Positions 1 through 8,814 are shown, counted from the first letter of the stretch. The stretch: 64,000 nucleotides of DNA from an uncultured Roseicyclus sp. (GCA_937139335.1 CAKZPN010000027.1:124001-188000), one strand, 5' to 3'. The notes: generated by a model not told the origin, from the sequence alone. Program-made: numbers and translations.

Positions 1-2
1 GC

Positions 3-473
3 TCAGCCGCGCGTGATGCGGACCGCGAAGCAGTTGTTCCGGGCCGAGCGCACGTCGACGAAAGCGACGGCCGGGTTTGCGAGCAGCGCGTCGGCCCGCA
101 CGGCAACCTCGTCTCGCGGCGTGATCGCGCCGGTTCCGTAGATGATCCGCTCGTCGGCGGAATAAGCCTTTACCAGGTAATCGGGCGAGGTGGTGAGATT
201 GGCCGGAACCTCCGGCCCCGCGCCGCTTGCGCAGGTGTCTTCGCAGAGGAAGATCGGCCCGGTCTCGGCATAGGGATGCGCCGTGGCGAAGGGCCGCCAG
301 GCCAGCACCAACACGCCCTGCCCCGCAGGCACGTCCCTGAGGCAATGACGGCAGGGCACGCCCGAGCCGTCGGACTGAGCATAATGTTCTGCGGCGTGGC
401 CGTAGGCGTCGGGCGTGCCGGCGCGCAGCGCCTCGGCGGTGGCGGTGTCGAGACCCTGGAAGTGAAGCGGCAT
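3..473 (-). CDS. DUF1203 domain protein
   Basis: A complete 156-residue protein that looks like the DUF1203 family, small soluble proteins of unknown function. The N-terminal half holds a PCRHCLRD segment resembling a CxxC knuckle. The C-terminal half ends in the VAFVDVRSARNNCFAVRI stretch that usually closes this family. The ORF track starts far upstream at 782, but that extension runs antiframe through the HIT gene. The ATG at 473 (MPLHFQGL) gives the normal length. It lies 79 bp downstream of the HIT gene on the same strand and probably shares its transcript. No catalytic function can be inferred. The stop codon lies three bases from the window edge, so the gene is complete. Confidence 0.8.
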   Translation of the reverse strand: MPLHFQGLDTATAEALRAGTPDAYGHAAEHYAQSDGSGVPCRHCLRDVPAGQGVLVLAWRPFATAHPYAETGPIFLCEDTCASGAGPEVPANLTTSPDYLVKAYSADERIIYGTGAITPRDEVAVRADALLANPAVAFVDVRSARNNCFAVRITRG

Positions 474-552
474 GGCTGAGTTCTCCTTTTCTGGAGCCTC
501 AGCCCTAGCAAGACGCCGCTCGCACCCGCGACCCGAAGCTTGCGCTTTCGCG

Positions 553-936
553 TCAGGCGGGCTTTTGCAGCATCCGTCCCAGCGGGCGGCCCGACAGGAT
601 ATGGACGTGGTAATGCGGCACTTCCTGCACCGCGACCTCGCCCGCGTTCGAAATGGTGCGGTAGCCCTGCCCGCCCTCGCCCGGCTGCAACCCCTTCTCG
701 GCGCAGATCCGGCCGATGGTGCGCCAGAAATCCACGATCTCGGCCTCGGAGGCTTCCAGCGCGAAGTGATCGGCGCAGACATAGGGCCCCTTGGGGATCA
801 CCAGAACATGCACCGGCGCCTGGGGCGAGATGTCGTCGAAGGCCAGCGTGTGCTCGGTCTCGGTCACGGTGCGGTTCGGGATCTCGCCGCGCAGGATCTT
901 GGCGAAGATGTTGGCGGGATCGTAGGCGTAGGGCAT
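553..936 (-). CDS. HIT family nucleotide-binding hydrolase
   Basis: A 127-residue histidine-triad protein of the HINT branch, cytoplasmic hydrolases or transferases acting on nucleoside phosphoramidates and related nucleotides. The opening 'NIFAKILRGEIP' and the active-site triad HYHVHIL near residues 108-114 (H-x-H-x-H) are both intact. The length is typical for HINT. The ATG at 936 lies 15 bp after the stop of the upstream glycosyltransferase gene, so it is probably cotranscribed with that gene and followed by the DUF1203 gene. The physiological substrate cannot be read from the sequence. Confidence 0.93.
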   Translation of the reverse strand: MPYAYDPANIFAKILRGEIPNRTVTETEHTLAFDDISPQAPVHVLVIPKGPYVCADHFALEASEAEIVDFWRTIGRICAEKGLQPGEGGQGYRTISNAGEVAVQEVPHYHVHILSGRPLGRMLQKPA

Positions 937-951
937 GACGCGCGTCCTTTG

Positions 952-2529
952 TCAGTCGGCGAAAAGATAGGGGGTGTCGGCAAGGGTCTGGCCTGCCTCG
1001 GGCGGGATGCCGAAGAAATCCGACAGCACGGCGGCATTCTCGGCGGCGGAGCGGTCTTGCCGGATGCGCCAGTGGCGCGGAAACTCCGCCTCGCGGATGC
1101 GAACCGATTCATCGGCGAACTCGTGGCGCAGGGTGGGCAGCATCCGCGCGACGACCTCCTCCGGCGTTCCGCGCGTCGCCAGCCCGACGCGGCGGGCGTG
1201 GCCGATCAGGTAATGGTCGTCGAAGGTGCATTGCAGCTCGAGAATGCGGGTGTTGGCGCGGTCCGACATGAAATCCTGCATCAGCGCGATGTTGCCGGGG
1301 TCGAGGCAGATCATCAACCGGTCGGTGCCGTAATAGTCGAACAGCATCCGCATCAGCGCGCGGCGGTGGCGGTTGCGCTTTTCCAGCGTCCGCTCGATCC
1401 CGCCCAGGTGCGGCACCGGGCAGACCGCCTCGTCGAACAGGTATTCGACGCCGCGCACGTCGAGCTGGTCGGAGGCTGCGTGAAGCATCCGCTTGGCGAC
1501 ATGCCATTTCTTGCACACCAGCATGTAGAGGTTGCGGTCGGGCCCAAGCGTGCTTTCGCGTTCCCAGAACCGCGTGCCGTAGCGCTTGCCGATCCGCCCG
1601 CGCCCAGTCAGGAAGGCGTGCAGCTTTTCGCCCTCCTGGCTGGTGGCGAAATCGGTGCGGTCCGATTCCCACAGCGCGCCCAGCCGATCCTTCAGCAGCG
1701 CCGCCTCGGGGCTGATCTTGCGCGCGAAGAGGTAATCCTGCGAGATCAGCAGGTCGTACTGGTCGTTGTAGAAACTGACCGGCATGCCGTAATCGCTGAA
1801 CATCTTGAAGGTCAGCGTCCGGCTTTCGATCTCGCGCTCGGGCACGAGATGGCGCACGAGCGTCTGGAAGAAGGTTTCGTCGGGGATCCAGGTGGTCGAG
1901 AAGAACCGCACCACGTCGCGGCGCTGACGGCAGAACTCCAGCACCTTCTCGATCGTGCGGCGGCGCAGGCACCACCACTGGCTGCCGATCTGCACCTCGA
2001 TGTCCTCGGGGATGCGGCGCTTGAGGCCGAACCATTTCTGCAGCTCGAAGCTGCGGTAGAACAGCCATTTCTGCGCGCGCTCGTTGAACCAGTGGCGGTA
2101 GATCAGGCGTTCTTCCTTGAACCCGGTCTTGATCCAGGCGGAGGTGAAGAAATCGAAGCTTTCGACATAATCGCGGTCATGCGCATCGAGGAAGCGGTGC
2201 GCGTAGGCCGCCGATTTCACCGGCAGGCAGTCGCCCGAGAGCATGTAGAAATGCGTGGCGTCCGGAAACGTGCGCTCGGCCATCTCCAGCGCGTAGAGCG
2301 TGGCCTGCACCAGGCTCCACGCGCCCCAGCCGCACTTGATGCGGCGCGCAGCGAAGCAGACGCCGGGGTTGTCGGCCAGCGCCGCCGTGATTCTGGCATA
2401 GTCCGCCGCCTTGGACCGCGCATCGAAATGGATCGAGACACAGTCGCCTGTCGCCGTCAGGCGCTGCGCCTGTCGGATGATCGCTTGCGGGTCCTTATGG
2501 CACAGCAGGATGAAGGCTATCTTTGCCAT
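952..2529 (-). CDS. Core-2/I-branching-type glycosyltransferase (DUF5928-like)
   Basis: A protein of about 525 residues. The N-terminal half resembles the branching beta-1,6-N-acetylglucosaminyltransferase fold (GT14): it opens MAKIAFILLCHKD and carries a 'FYMLSGDCLPVKS' segment near residue 90, which matches the SGxDxP motif of that fold. The C-terminal half is an extra domain that I associate with the Rhodobacterales DUF5927/DUF5928 proteins, without certainty. The role is probably transfer of a sugar to a cell-surface glycan. No signal peptide is seen. The ATG at 2529 gives the canonical N-terminus. An in-frame TTG at 2550 has a better Shine-Dalgarno (AAGGA), so seven extra residues are possible. 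It diverges from the sulfotransferase gene, and both may decorate the same polysaccharide. Confidence 0.78.
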   Translation of the reverse strand: MAKIAFILLCHKDPQAIIRQAQRLTATGDCVSIHFDARSKAADYARITAALADNPGVCFAARRIKCGWGAWSLVQATLYALEMAERTFPDATHFYMLSGDCLPVKSAAYAHRFLDAHDRDYVESFDFFTSAWIKTGFKEERLIYRHWFNERAQKWLFYRSFELQKWFGLKRRIPEDIEVQIGSQWWCLRRRTIEKVLEFCRQRRDVVRFFSTTWIPDETFFQTLVRHLVPEREIESRTLTFKMFSDYGMPVSFYNDQYDLLISQDYLFARKISPEAALLKDRLGALWESDRTDFATSQEGEKLHAFLTGRGRIGKRYGTRFWERESTLGPDRNLYMLVCKKWHVAKRMLHAASDQLDVRGVEYLFDEAVCPVPHLGGIERTLEKRNRHRRALMRMLFDYYGTDRLMICLDPGNIALMQDFMSDRANTRILELQCTFDDHYLIGHARRVGLATRGTPEEVVARMLPTLRHEFADESVRIREAEFPRHWRIRQDRSAAENAAVLSDFFGIPPEAGQTLADTPYLFAD

Positions 2530-2671
2530 GCGGGAAACAACTGGCCTCAATCTTTCCTTTTTGTGTGAATACTATTAGCCAACGGAGATTGAAGACGCAC
2601 GTGTTGTTTGCTCTTCATGGGCAAACGGACGAGGCGCGCCCGGACCGGGCACCAATCAAGAGGCCAAGAGC

Positions 2672-3490
2672 ATGGGGTTTCCCGGAACCTGGATGACGGA
2701 GAGCGAAAGCGTGGTCTACCGCGTGGTGCCGAAGTGCGCCTGCTCGACCATCGGCCAGATCCTCTACTATTCCGACAACGGCGTGTATTTCGACGGTGAC
2801 ATCCACGATGCCTCGGGCGGCATGCACAAATGGTCGATCGACGCGAGCCAGCCGGTGATCGAACGCAACGTGCGCGGCCGCGAGACCTACACCTTCACCT
2901 GCGTGCGCAACCCCTACACGCGCATCCTGTCGTCGTTTTTCGACAAGATCTGCGGCATCCAGCGCAACGGCAAGCGCTACCGCGGCAACCTGGTGCCGCT
3001 CCTGATCCAGAAATACGGGATCGAGGTCGGCGGCGAGGACGGCAAGGGTGAGTTCGACCAGATCGCCTCGTTCCGCCGGTTTCTGCTGTTCACGCGCGAC
3101 ACCATCCGCTGGCGCCGCCCGATGGAGCCCGACATCCACTGGTCTGCGATGGCGGGCCATGTCTCCACGCTCATCGTGAATGGCGGGCGTTACGACAACA
3201 TCTTCTGGACCGAGAAGTTCAACGAGGGGATGCAGTCGGTTCTGGACGCGATCGAGGTGAAGAACCCGGTCGATCTGGCAGAGGTGCCGCGCTTCAACGA
3301 AAGCGAGGGGCACGGCCCCAAGCGGCTGCACCCGGTCGAGGATTACTTTGACGACCTGTCGATGCATCTCGTCTACGAGATCTATCACCGCGATTTCGAC
3401 CTGTTCAGATACGACTTCGAGAACCCCGGCAACAAGCTGCCCGTGGGCGAGATCGACCTCGACGAGGTGCACGCCAAGCTCGGCGACTGA
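2672..3490 (+). CDS. Sulfotransferase family 2 protein
   Basis: A 272-residue PAPS-dependent sulfotransferase of the carbohydrate (family 2) type. The 5'-phosphosulfate-binding loop is seen as 'VPKCACSTIGQIL' near residue 19, where the usual lysine is present. The 3'-phosphate site is 'CVRNPYTRILSSF' near residue 75. The ATG at 2672 follows an AAGAGG ribosome site by eight bases. It is predicted to act in the cytoplasm or at the inner membrane face on a glycan acceptor. It is transcribed divergently from the branching glycosyltransferase across a relatively AT-rich 142-bp gap, which suggests a shared surface-polysaccharide role. The acceptor is unknown. Confidence 0.88.
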   Translation: MGFPGTWMTESESVVYRVVPKCACSTIGQILYYSDNGVYFDGDIHDASGGMHKWSIDASQPVIERNVRGRETYTFTCVRNPYTRILSSFFDKICGIQRNGKRYRGNLVPLLIQKYGIEVGGEDGKGEFDQIASFRRFLLFTRDTIRWRRPMEPDIHWSAMAGHVSTLIVNGGRYDNIFWTEKFNEGMQSVLDAIEVKNPVDLAEVPRFNESEGHGPKRLHPVEDYFDDLSMHLVYEIYHRDFDLFRYDFENPGNKLPVGEIDLDEVHAKLGD

Positions 3491-3628
3491 CGGGGCGCCA
3501 AGCGTGGCACGATAGCCGCAGCGCCGCGCCGAATGCGGGTGCCGCGACCCATTGTCGTTGCGGCATCGGAACGGCCCTGACAGGTTCGCGTCAATCAATT
3601 TTGATGCAGTTTCAATTTCGAGGGTATT

Positions 3629-4849
3629 ATGACCCCACTGACTCACCGGTTCGCCGCGGCCGCCCTGGCCGCGTTGCTTTTGTCGCCCGGCACCGCCGGG
3701 GCTCAGACCGCCGCGCTGGAAAGCCAGCGGCAGGCGGTCTTCGCCCAGCTTCTCTCCGCCCCCGCCGACCGAACGCTGATGCTGCAATACGCGCGGCTTT
3801 CGGTGCAGCTGCGCGATTTCGAGGCTGCGGCCGCGACGCTGGAGCGGTTCGTCGATCTTGACCCCGGCAACACCGGCGCGCGGATCGAGCTTGCCATCGC
3901 GTATTTCTCGCTCGGTGCCTATGACGTGGCCGAATACCACCTCGCCGCTGCTGCCGCCTCGGGCGCGCTGACGCCGGAGCAGGCCGAGCGCGTGGCAACC
4001 TACCGCGACGAAGCCGCAGGGCGCAACCAGCCCAGCCAGTTCAGCGGCCGCGTGGCCATCGGGCAGGCGTGGCTGCGCGAAGCCGACACCTCCGGCACCT
4101 TCGGCACCGCCGAGCTTGACTGGCGCATCGACATGGGCGGGCCGCATGCCGCCGAATGGCTGACGCAGCTCAGCTTTTCCAGTTACGTGCCTGGCGAGCA
4201 AAGCTTCGGCGAGCGCCAGATCGCGCGCCTGCGCACCGGCCCCGAGTTTCGTCTGGTCGGCGAAGTGCATGGCCCCCGCCTGCAACCCTATCTGGAACTG
4301 ACGGCGTTCCGCGACGACAGCTTCGGCTTTGGCGACTACAACGCGGCAGCACTCGGTTTCGCCTACCAGAACCCGCACAATGCCTTCTGGACCAGCTATG
4401 CCGATGTGCAGGTCGGCCGGGCCGAGGCAGATGCCGCCTTCGGGCAGGACTTCGATTTCCACGAGGCGAGCTTTGGCGCGAGCTACCGGCCGTCACGCGA
4501 CACGCGCATTCGCGGCACGTTGCGCTGGCGCGTCGAGGACAGTGATTTCCAGATGCTCACCACCCACGGGCTGCGGGTCGAGGCGTTGCACAGCTTCGAC
4601 ACCGGCCTCAGCCTTCTGCCGCGGCGGTGGGAACTGCGCGGATTTGCGCAGCGCGACTATCTCGAGTTCGACTACGGCGGCGGCTTTTCGGACGAGGCGA
4701 TCGACACCGCCTATGGCGGCGGGCTGCGGGCCTTCGTGACCGAAGATCTGTTTCTCGAAGCGCGCGGCAGCCGGCTGAAGCGCGAATTCGACTACGGGTT
4801 CACGCAGGAAGAAACCGTGTATTCCCTGCAAATCGGATGGGAGTTCTGA
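3629..4849 (+). CDS. Secreted TPR / outer-membrane beta-barrel protein
   Basis: A 406-residue exported protein. A signal peptide ending near AGAQT is followed by a helical TPR-like region (about residues 27-135: 'FEAAAATLERFVDLDPGNTGARIELA'). The remaining 260 residues alternate hydrophobic and polar positions, are rich in aromatics and end in phenylalanine (IGWEF), as expected of an outer-membrane beta-barrel. This TPR-plus-barrel layout recalls the Slam (surface lipoprotein assembly modifier) class, but I cannot confirm homology. The stop is one base from the ATG of the FecR gene, so the two proteins are translationally linked and probably functionally paired. The ATG at 3629 has a CGAGGG ribosome site. 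Confidence 0.75.
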   Translation: MTPLTHRFAAAALAALLLSPGTAGAQTAALESQRQAVFAQLLSAPADRTLMLQYARLSVQLRDFEAAAATLERFVDLDPGNTGARIELAIAYFSLGAYDVAEYHLAAAAASGALTPEQAERVATYRDEAAGRNQPSQFSGRVAIGQAWLREADTSGTFGTAELDWRIDMGGPHAAEWLTQLSFSSYVPGEQSFGERQIARLRTGPEFRLVGEVHGPRLQPYLELTAFRDDSFGFGDYNAAALGFAYQNPHNAFWTSYADVQVGRAEADAAFGQDFDFHEASFGASYRPSRDTRIRGTLRWRVEDSDFQMLTTHGLRVEALHSFDTGLSLLPRRWELRGFAQRDYLEFDYGGGFSDEAIDTAYGGGLRAFVTEDLFLEARGSRLKREFDYGFTQEETVYSLQIGWEF

Positions 4850-4850
4850 G

Positions 4851-5627
4851 ATGATGCGCCCCCTCGCCCTTCTCCGCCCCGCCCTTCTTGCCGCCGCGTT
4901 CGCCCTGCCCGCCTCGGCACAGCAGATCGGCACCGTCGCGTCGTCGGAGCCGACCCTGCGCGGCACGCCCCCCGGGGCCGCCACCCGCACGCTGGCGCTC
5001 GGCAGCGGCCTTGTCTCGAACGAGACCGTGGCCAGTTCTGCCTCGGGACGCGGGCAGCTTCTGTTCGCGGACCAGTCGACGCTCAGCCTGGCGCCGAACA
5101 CCACCATCGTGCTCGACCGCTTTGTCTACGACCCGGCCAGCGGCGCCGGCGCGGTCGGGCTGTCGTTGACCGAAGGCGCGCTGCGCTTCATCGGCGGCAC
5201 GCTGTCGCGCCAGCAGGATGCGGTGATCACGACGCCGACCGCCTCCATCGGCATTCGCGGGTCAACGGTGCTGGTGCTCTACCGCGGCGGCCAGACCTAC
5301 GCGATCTTCATCGCGGGCGAGCGGATGTGCATCGTGTCGGGTGGCACGCAAAGCTGCACCAGCCGCCAGGGTGGCGTGCTGACGAACGACGGCTATGCCG
5401 GCTCTGTCGCGTCCGAGTTCCTGACGCTGATCCTGTCGCTGATCGACGGCAACCCCGCCGGCGGCGGCGGCACCGGCCCCGGAACCGGCGTCGACAACCC
5501 CAACCCGTCCGAGCGTGGGCCGGTCTCGACCATCGGCGAGGAATTCGACCGGATGATCTTCGAGGATGATTTCACCCTCGACGCGATCTTCGAGTTTCTT
5601 GAGGAAAACTATTTCTACGAAGAGTGA
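4851..5627 (+). CDS. Secreted FecR-domain protein
   Basis: A 258-residue protein with a signal peptide (cleavage near ASAQQ) and a FecR fold over about residues 45-165. The FecR signature 'QLLFADQSTLSLAPNTTIVL' followed by a 'TPTASIGIRGSTVLV' segment is clear. A glycine/proline-rich linker leads to an acidic tail ending FLEENYFYEE. It lacks the transmembrane anti-sigma segment of classical FecR, and no sigma factor is nearby. It therefore belongs to the periplasmic FecR proteins often found with CHASE2 cyclases and is probably a periplasmic ligand- or partner-binding component. It converges tail-to-tail with the cyclase gene 27 bp away. Confidence 0.85.
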   Translation: MMRPLALLRPALLAAAFALPASAQQIGTVASSEPTLRGTPPGAATRTLALGSGLVSNETVASSASGRGQLLFADQSTLSLAPNTTIVLDRFVYDPASGAGAVGLSLTEGALRFIGGTLSRQQDAVITTPTASIGIRGSTVLVLYRGGQTYAIFIAGERMCIVSGGTQSCTSRQGGVLTNDGYAGSVASEFLTLILSLIDGNPAGGGGTGPGTGVDNPNPSERGPVSTIGEEFDRMIFEDDFTLDAIFEFLEENYFYEE

Positions 5628-5654
5628 CGGTCCGGCGTCTCGCGCGGCAGGCGG

Positions 5655-7853
5655 CTAACGTTTGGCCCCTGCCCGCTCCGCCCCATCCCAATCCTGGGGT
5701 GGCGGGCTGCGCAGGAAGGCCGCGATCCGGTCGAGGTAGAGCTGCGCCAGAAGCGGCGTGTCGCAGAAAGGCACTTCCATCGTGGCCAGGTCGGTGAACC
5801 GATCCTCCGCCGTGGTCCAGTTGCGGCCAAGATAGGCGGCGCGGGCGGTTTCGAGCGTATCCGCGAAATCGCCCAACCCCGGCGCATCCGAGGGCACCAC
5901 CAGGTAGACCGGCACGGCGGTGGAAAAGCCTTTGGCCGCGATCAGGTCGAGCTGAACCGCCCGCAACCCCTCGGGCAGGGACGCGACCGTCGTCGCGCCG
6001 ACGCAGTTCGCGACGCCGTAGATCCGCGTCAGACCCTCGAGCCGGGCGGCGAGCGTCACGCTGTCGCCGATCGCGGTGTAGCTGAGCCGGTCGCGCGAGC
6101 CCATCAGCCCGACCGAGGCCGGGCCGGTGTTGATGCCGATCCCGAGCGCCACTTCGGGCAGGCCCTGCGCCGTCAGCGCAGCGCTGGCGCGGCTGGCCGC
6201 CGCCTCGATCCCGGCCAGCGCCCTGAGGGCTGCGGCGGCGTGGTCCTTGCGCGCGATGGGCGCGTTCCAGAACGCCATCACGGCATCGCCCATGAACTTG
6301 TCGATGGTGGCGCCCGCGTCGAGCAGCGCGTCGGCCAGCGCCGAGAGCCAGGTGTTCACCAGCGCCACGACCCGGTCGGGCGCCATGCCCTCGGTCACGG
6401 TGGAAAAGCCGCGCATGTCGATGAAGATCACCGTCAGCTCGCGCTCCGCCCCCTCCGGGGTCAGGGCCGCGGCGGGGTTCGCCTCGATCCGTCCGATCAG
6501 TTCGGGCGGCAGGAAATAGGCGAAGCGGTCGCGGATGACCCGGCGCGCCCGATCCTTGGCCAGAAAGCCCAGCGTGGTGCCCGGGACGTAGACCATCAGC
6601 ACGGTCAGGACCGGCAGCACCGGGTCGAACAGCAGCCCCGCCCGCGAAAAGGCCAGAAGTCCGCCCAGCACCGCGCCCGCGATCAGCCCCACCGAGGCGA
6701 GAAGCCCGAGCACCGGACGTTCGCGCAGTTGCAAGAGCGTCAGCGCCAGCCCCGACAGGACGACCAGCAGGATCTCGAGGCCAGGCATCCAGTCGGGTCG
6801 CGACAGGAAATGCCCGGTGGCGATCTGCTCGATGATCTCGGCATGCAGCGTCACGCCCGAAATCTGGTTGTCGAGCGGCGTGGTGCGCAGGTCGAACAGC
6901 CCCTGCGCGGAGGAACCGACCAGCACGATCCTCCCGGCAATCCGTGCCTCGAGCTCCGGGTCGATGCCATCGGCCTCCAGGATGTCGCCCACGGGCGTCA
7001 CCCGCTCGGGCCGGTAGCCGGTGAAGTGGATGCGAAACCGGCCGTTGGCCTCGACCGGAAACTCCAGTGCGCCGGTGCGCATCGCCACCGCCGCGACGGT
7101 CCCGCCCGAGACCTCACCCGAGGCCTCGCTTGTGCGCAGGATGTGCCCGCCCGCGCCCTGCGCCACCCGCAGCAGTTCCGCCGAGAGCGAAGGGATCAGC
7201 GTGCCGCCGATGTCGCTGACCATCGGCACCGTGCGCGTCACGCCATCGGCGGTCCGTCCCAGCGAAATGGTGCCGAGCCCCGTGGCGACGGCGGTCAGCT
7301 CGGGCAGGTTGCCGATGGCGGCGGGAAACCGCGTGAGGCTTTGCGGCACCTCCCCCGTCACCGCGACGCCGGCCCGCGCCTCGGGCTGCACGCCTTGCGG
7401 CGCGCCCACGACGCTGAGGACCACGGGCCGCCCCGCGATCGCCTCGGCAAAGCGCGCGTCATGCGGCACCAGCCCGAGGTCGGGCAGCGCGGGCGGGATG
7501 CCGTCGGTGAACCTGCTCCAGCTTTCCACGATCCGTTCGGGCGAAGTGCGATCGGGTTCCGAGAACAGCACGTCGAACCCCACGGCGGCGGCGCCATGGT
7601 CGAACAGCCTGTCGGTCAGCTCCGCCATGTAACTGCGCGGCCAGGGCCATTGCCCGTAAAGAGCCAGCGACGCCTCGTCGATGTCGACGATATGCACCGG
7701 CGCGTCGGGGACGAAGTCGCGCGGGCTGAGGCGCTGATAGCCGTCGAAGACCGCGTCCTGCACGCGCGCCAGCATCGGCAGGCTGAGCCAGACCAGCACG
7801 ACCATGATCGCGGTCGCCGACAGCCCCAGCGCCAGGATCGCCCGGCGCATCAC
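5655..7853 (-). CDS. CHASE2-domain class III adenylate cyclase
   Basis: A 732-residue membrane sensor-cyclase. One N-terminal membrane helix precedes a periplasmic CHASE2 domain (about 30-340, with VHIVDIDEASLALYGQWPWP typical of CHASE2). A cluster of transmembrane helices (about 350-425) follows, then a cytoplasmic class III cyclase domain (about 470-640). Metal-binding aspartates are seen in VIFIDMRGFS and DKFMGDAVMAF, and the DKF lysine suits ATP. The helix that normally reads GDxVNxAxR is GDSVTLAARLEG here, so the transition-state asparagine is a threonine while the arginine is kept. The predicted role is cAMP synthesis in response to an envelope signal. It converges with the FecR and barrel genes and follows the cyclic-nucleotide-binding-like gene on the same strand. 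Confidence 0.92.
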   Translation of the reverse strand: MMRRAILALGLSATAIMVVLVWLSLPMLARVQDAVFDGYQRLSPRDFVPDAPVHIVDIDEASLALYGQWPWPRSYMAELTDRLFDHGAAAVGFDVLFSEPDRTSPERIVESWSRFTDGIPPALPDLGLVPHDARFAEAIAGRPVVLSVVGAPQGVQPEARAGVAVTGEVPQSLTRFPAAIGNLPELTAVATGLGTISLGRTADGVTRTVPMVSDIGGTLIPSLSAELLRVAQGAGGHILRTSEASGEVSGGTVAAVAMRTGALEFPVEANGRFRIHFTGYRPERVTPVGDILEADGIDPELEARIAGRIVLVGSSAQGLFDLRTTPLDNQISGVTLHAEIIEQIATGHFLSRPDWMPGLEILLVVLSGLALTLLQLRERPVLGLLASVGLIAGAVLGGLLAFSRAGLLFDPVLPVLTVLMVYVPGTTLGFLAKDRARRVIRDRFAYFLPPELIGRIEANPAAALTPEGAERELTVIFIDMRGFSTVTEGMAPDRVVALVNTWLSALADALLDAGATIDKFMGDAVMAFWNAPIARKDHAAAALRALAGIEAAASRASAALTAQGLPEVALGIGINTGPASVGLMGSRDRLSYTAIGDSVTLAARLEGLTRIYGVANCVGATTVASLPEGLRAVQLDLIAAKGFSTAVPVYLVVPSDAPGLGDFADTLETARAAYLGRNWTTAEDRFTDLATMEVPFCDTPLLAQLYLDRIAAFLRSPPPQDWDGAERAGAKR

Positions 7854-7992
7854 GCAGCCTCCCGCCGCTTGATCGATCCGTCACGGGCCACGCGGCCGCC
7901 CTCCTCCAGCGCTCCTTGCGGCGCAGCATGGGCGATTGTCGGTGCCGTGGCAAACCTTCGGAGGGGGTTTCGCGGCCGGTTCGGGGGCGCGG

Positions 7993-8712
7993 TCACTCGA
8001 CCCTGCGCAGGGCGGGTTTCGGCACGGCGCCGTTCACGTGCCGCGTCTGCGCGGCGCGGTCCATCGGCACGCTGTCGGCGACCTTGCGCGCCAGTTCGTG
8101 CCCGAAGAGCGCGACCATCGCGTTCGACAGCGCGGGCGTCCGCGCCATCCGCCTCTTGAATTGCGTGATCGGCAGGCGCACCACCGTGCCGCCATCGGGC
8201 AGCGTCACCGATGCGGAGGACGGGTTGCCGGTCAGGAGCGCGATCTCGCCCACGAAGGCCGGTCCCGCGATGGGAAATTCCGCACCATCCTTGGCGATCA
8301 GGATACGGTCGGAGAAGACCAGCATCAGGTTCTCGACCGGCTGTCCCTCCCAGGTCAGCTCGGCGCCCGCCCCCTCGGTCTGGCGCACCATCATCGGGCG
8401 CAGCCGCCGGAACTGGCCCGGCGTCAGCGTGCCGAAATGGGTGAACAGCGACCGGTCCTCCGCGCTCATCCGCCAGGTGGTGCGCTCGGAGATGATGAGA
8501 AGGATCAGCGCGACGTTGATCGCGACGAGGCCGAGGTTCGACAAGGTGGATTGCAGGATCGGCTCGGGCCGCAGCCCGTAGAAGGCCGCGTCGCAGGCCA
8601 GACCGCCGGCCACCATGACCCGCAGCAACAGCTCGTCGCGCACGAGGAAGCCCGCGATCTTGAGAATGAGTCCAACGAAAAGAATGCCGCTCAGAATAAG
8701 CGAAACGTCCAT
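7993..8712 (-). CDS. Membrane protein with cyclic-nucleotide-binding-like domain (Popeye-like layout)
   Basis: A 239-residue protein with three predicted membrane helices (about residues 3-22, 26-45 and 52-72), then a cytoplasmic beta-roll resembling a cyclic-nucleotide-binding domain (about 85-200). The phosphate-cassette-like segment reads FVGEIALLTGNPSSASV. The usual PRxA arginine that grips the cyclic phosphate is serine, so ligand binding is uncertain. The three-helix-plus-CNB layout resembles Popeye-domain proteins. The ATG at 8712 (MDVSLILSG) is preferred over the ORF-track start at 8754 because it puts the first helix at the N-terminus. It lies 139 bp upstream of the CHASE2 cyclase on the same strand, so it is a natural candidate effector or feedback partner of that enzyme. 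Confidence 0.75.
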   Translation of the reverse strand: MDVSLILSGILFVGLILKIAGFLVRDELLLRVMVAGGLACDAAFYGLRPEPILQSTLSNLGLVAINVALILLIISERTTWRMSAEDRSLFTHFGTLTPGQFRRLRPMMVRQTEGAGAELTWEGQPVENLMLVFSDRILIAKDGAEFPIAGPAFVGEIALLTGNPSSASVTLPDGGTVVRLPITQFKRRMARTPALSNAMVALFGHELARKVADSVPMDRAAQTRHVNGAVPKPALRRVE

Positions 8713-8814
8713 GAAAATCGGCCTTTGCGCGCCGAAACAGGCACGGTGACGCAATAAGTTGTCCCGTGAATAAGGGGAAAAACGAAAGAAACCAAGGCCG
8801 AATGCTGCCCGGGA

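Noticed and set aside
472-2568. 698-residue plus-strand ORF
   Set aside because: It is the antisense shadow of the glycosyltransferase and HIT genes; its translation is low in structure, rich in R, H, A and G, and has no recognisable domain.
6240-8159. 639-residue plus-strand ORF
   Set aside because: Antisense to the CHASE2 cyclase, whose domains are fully readable on the minus strand.
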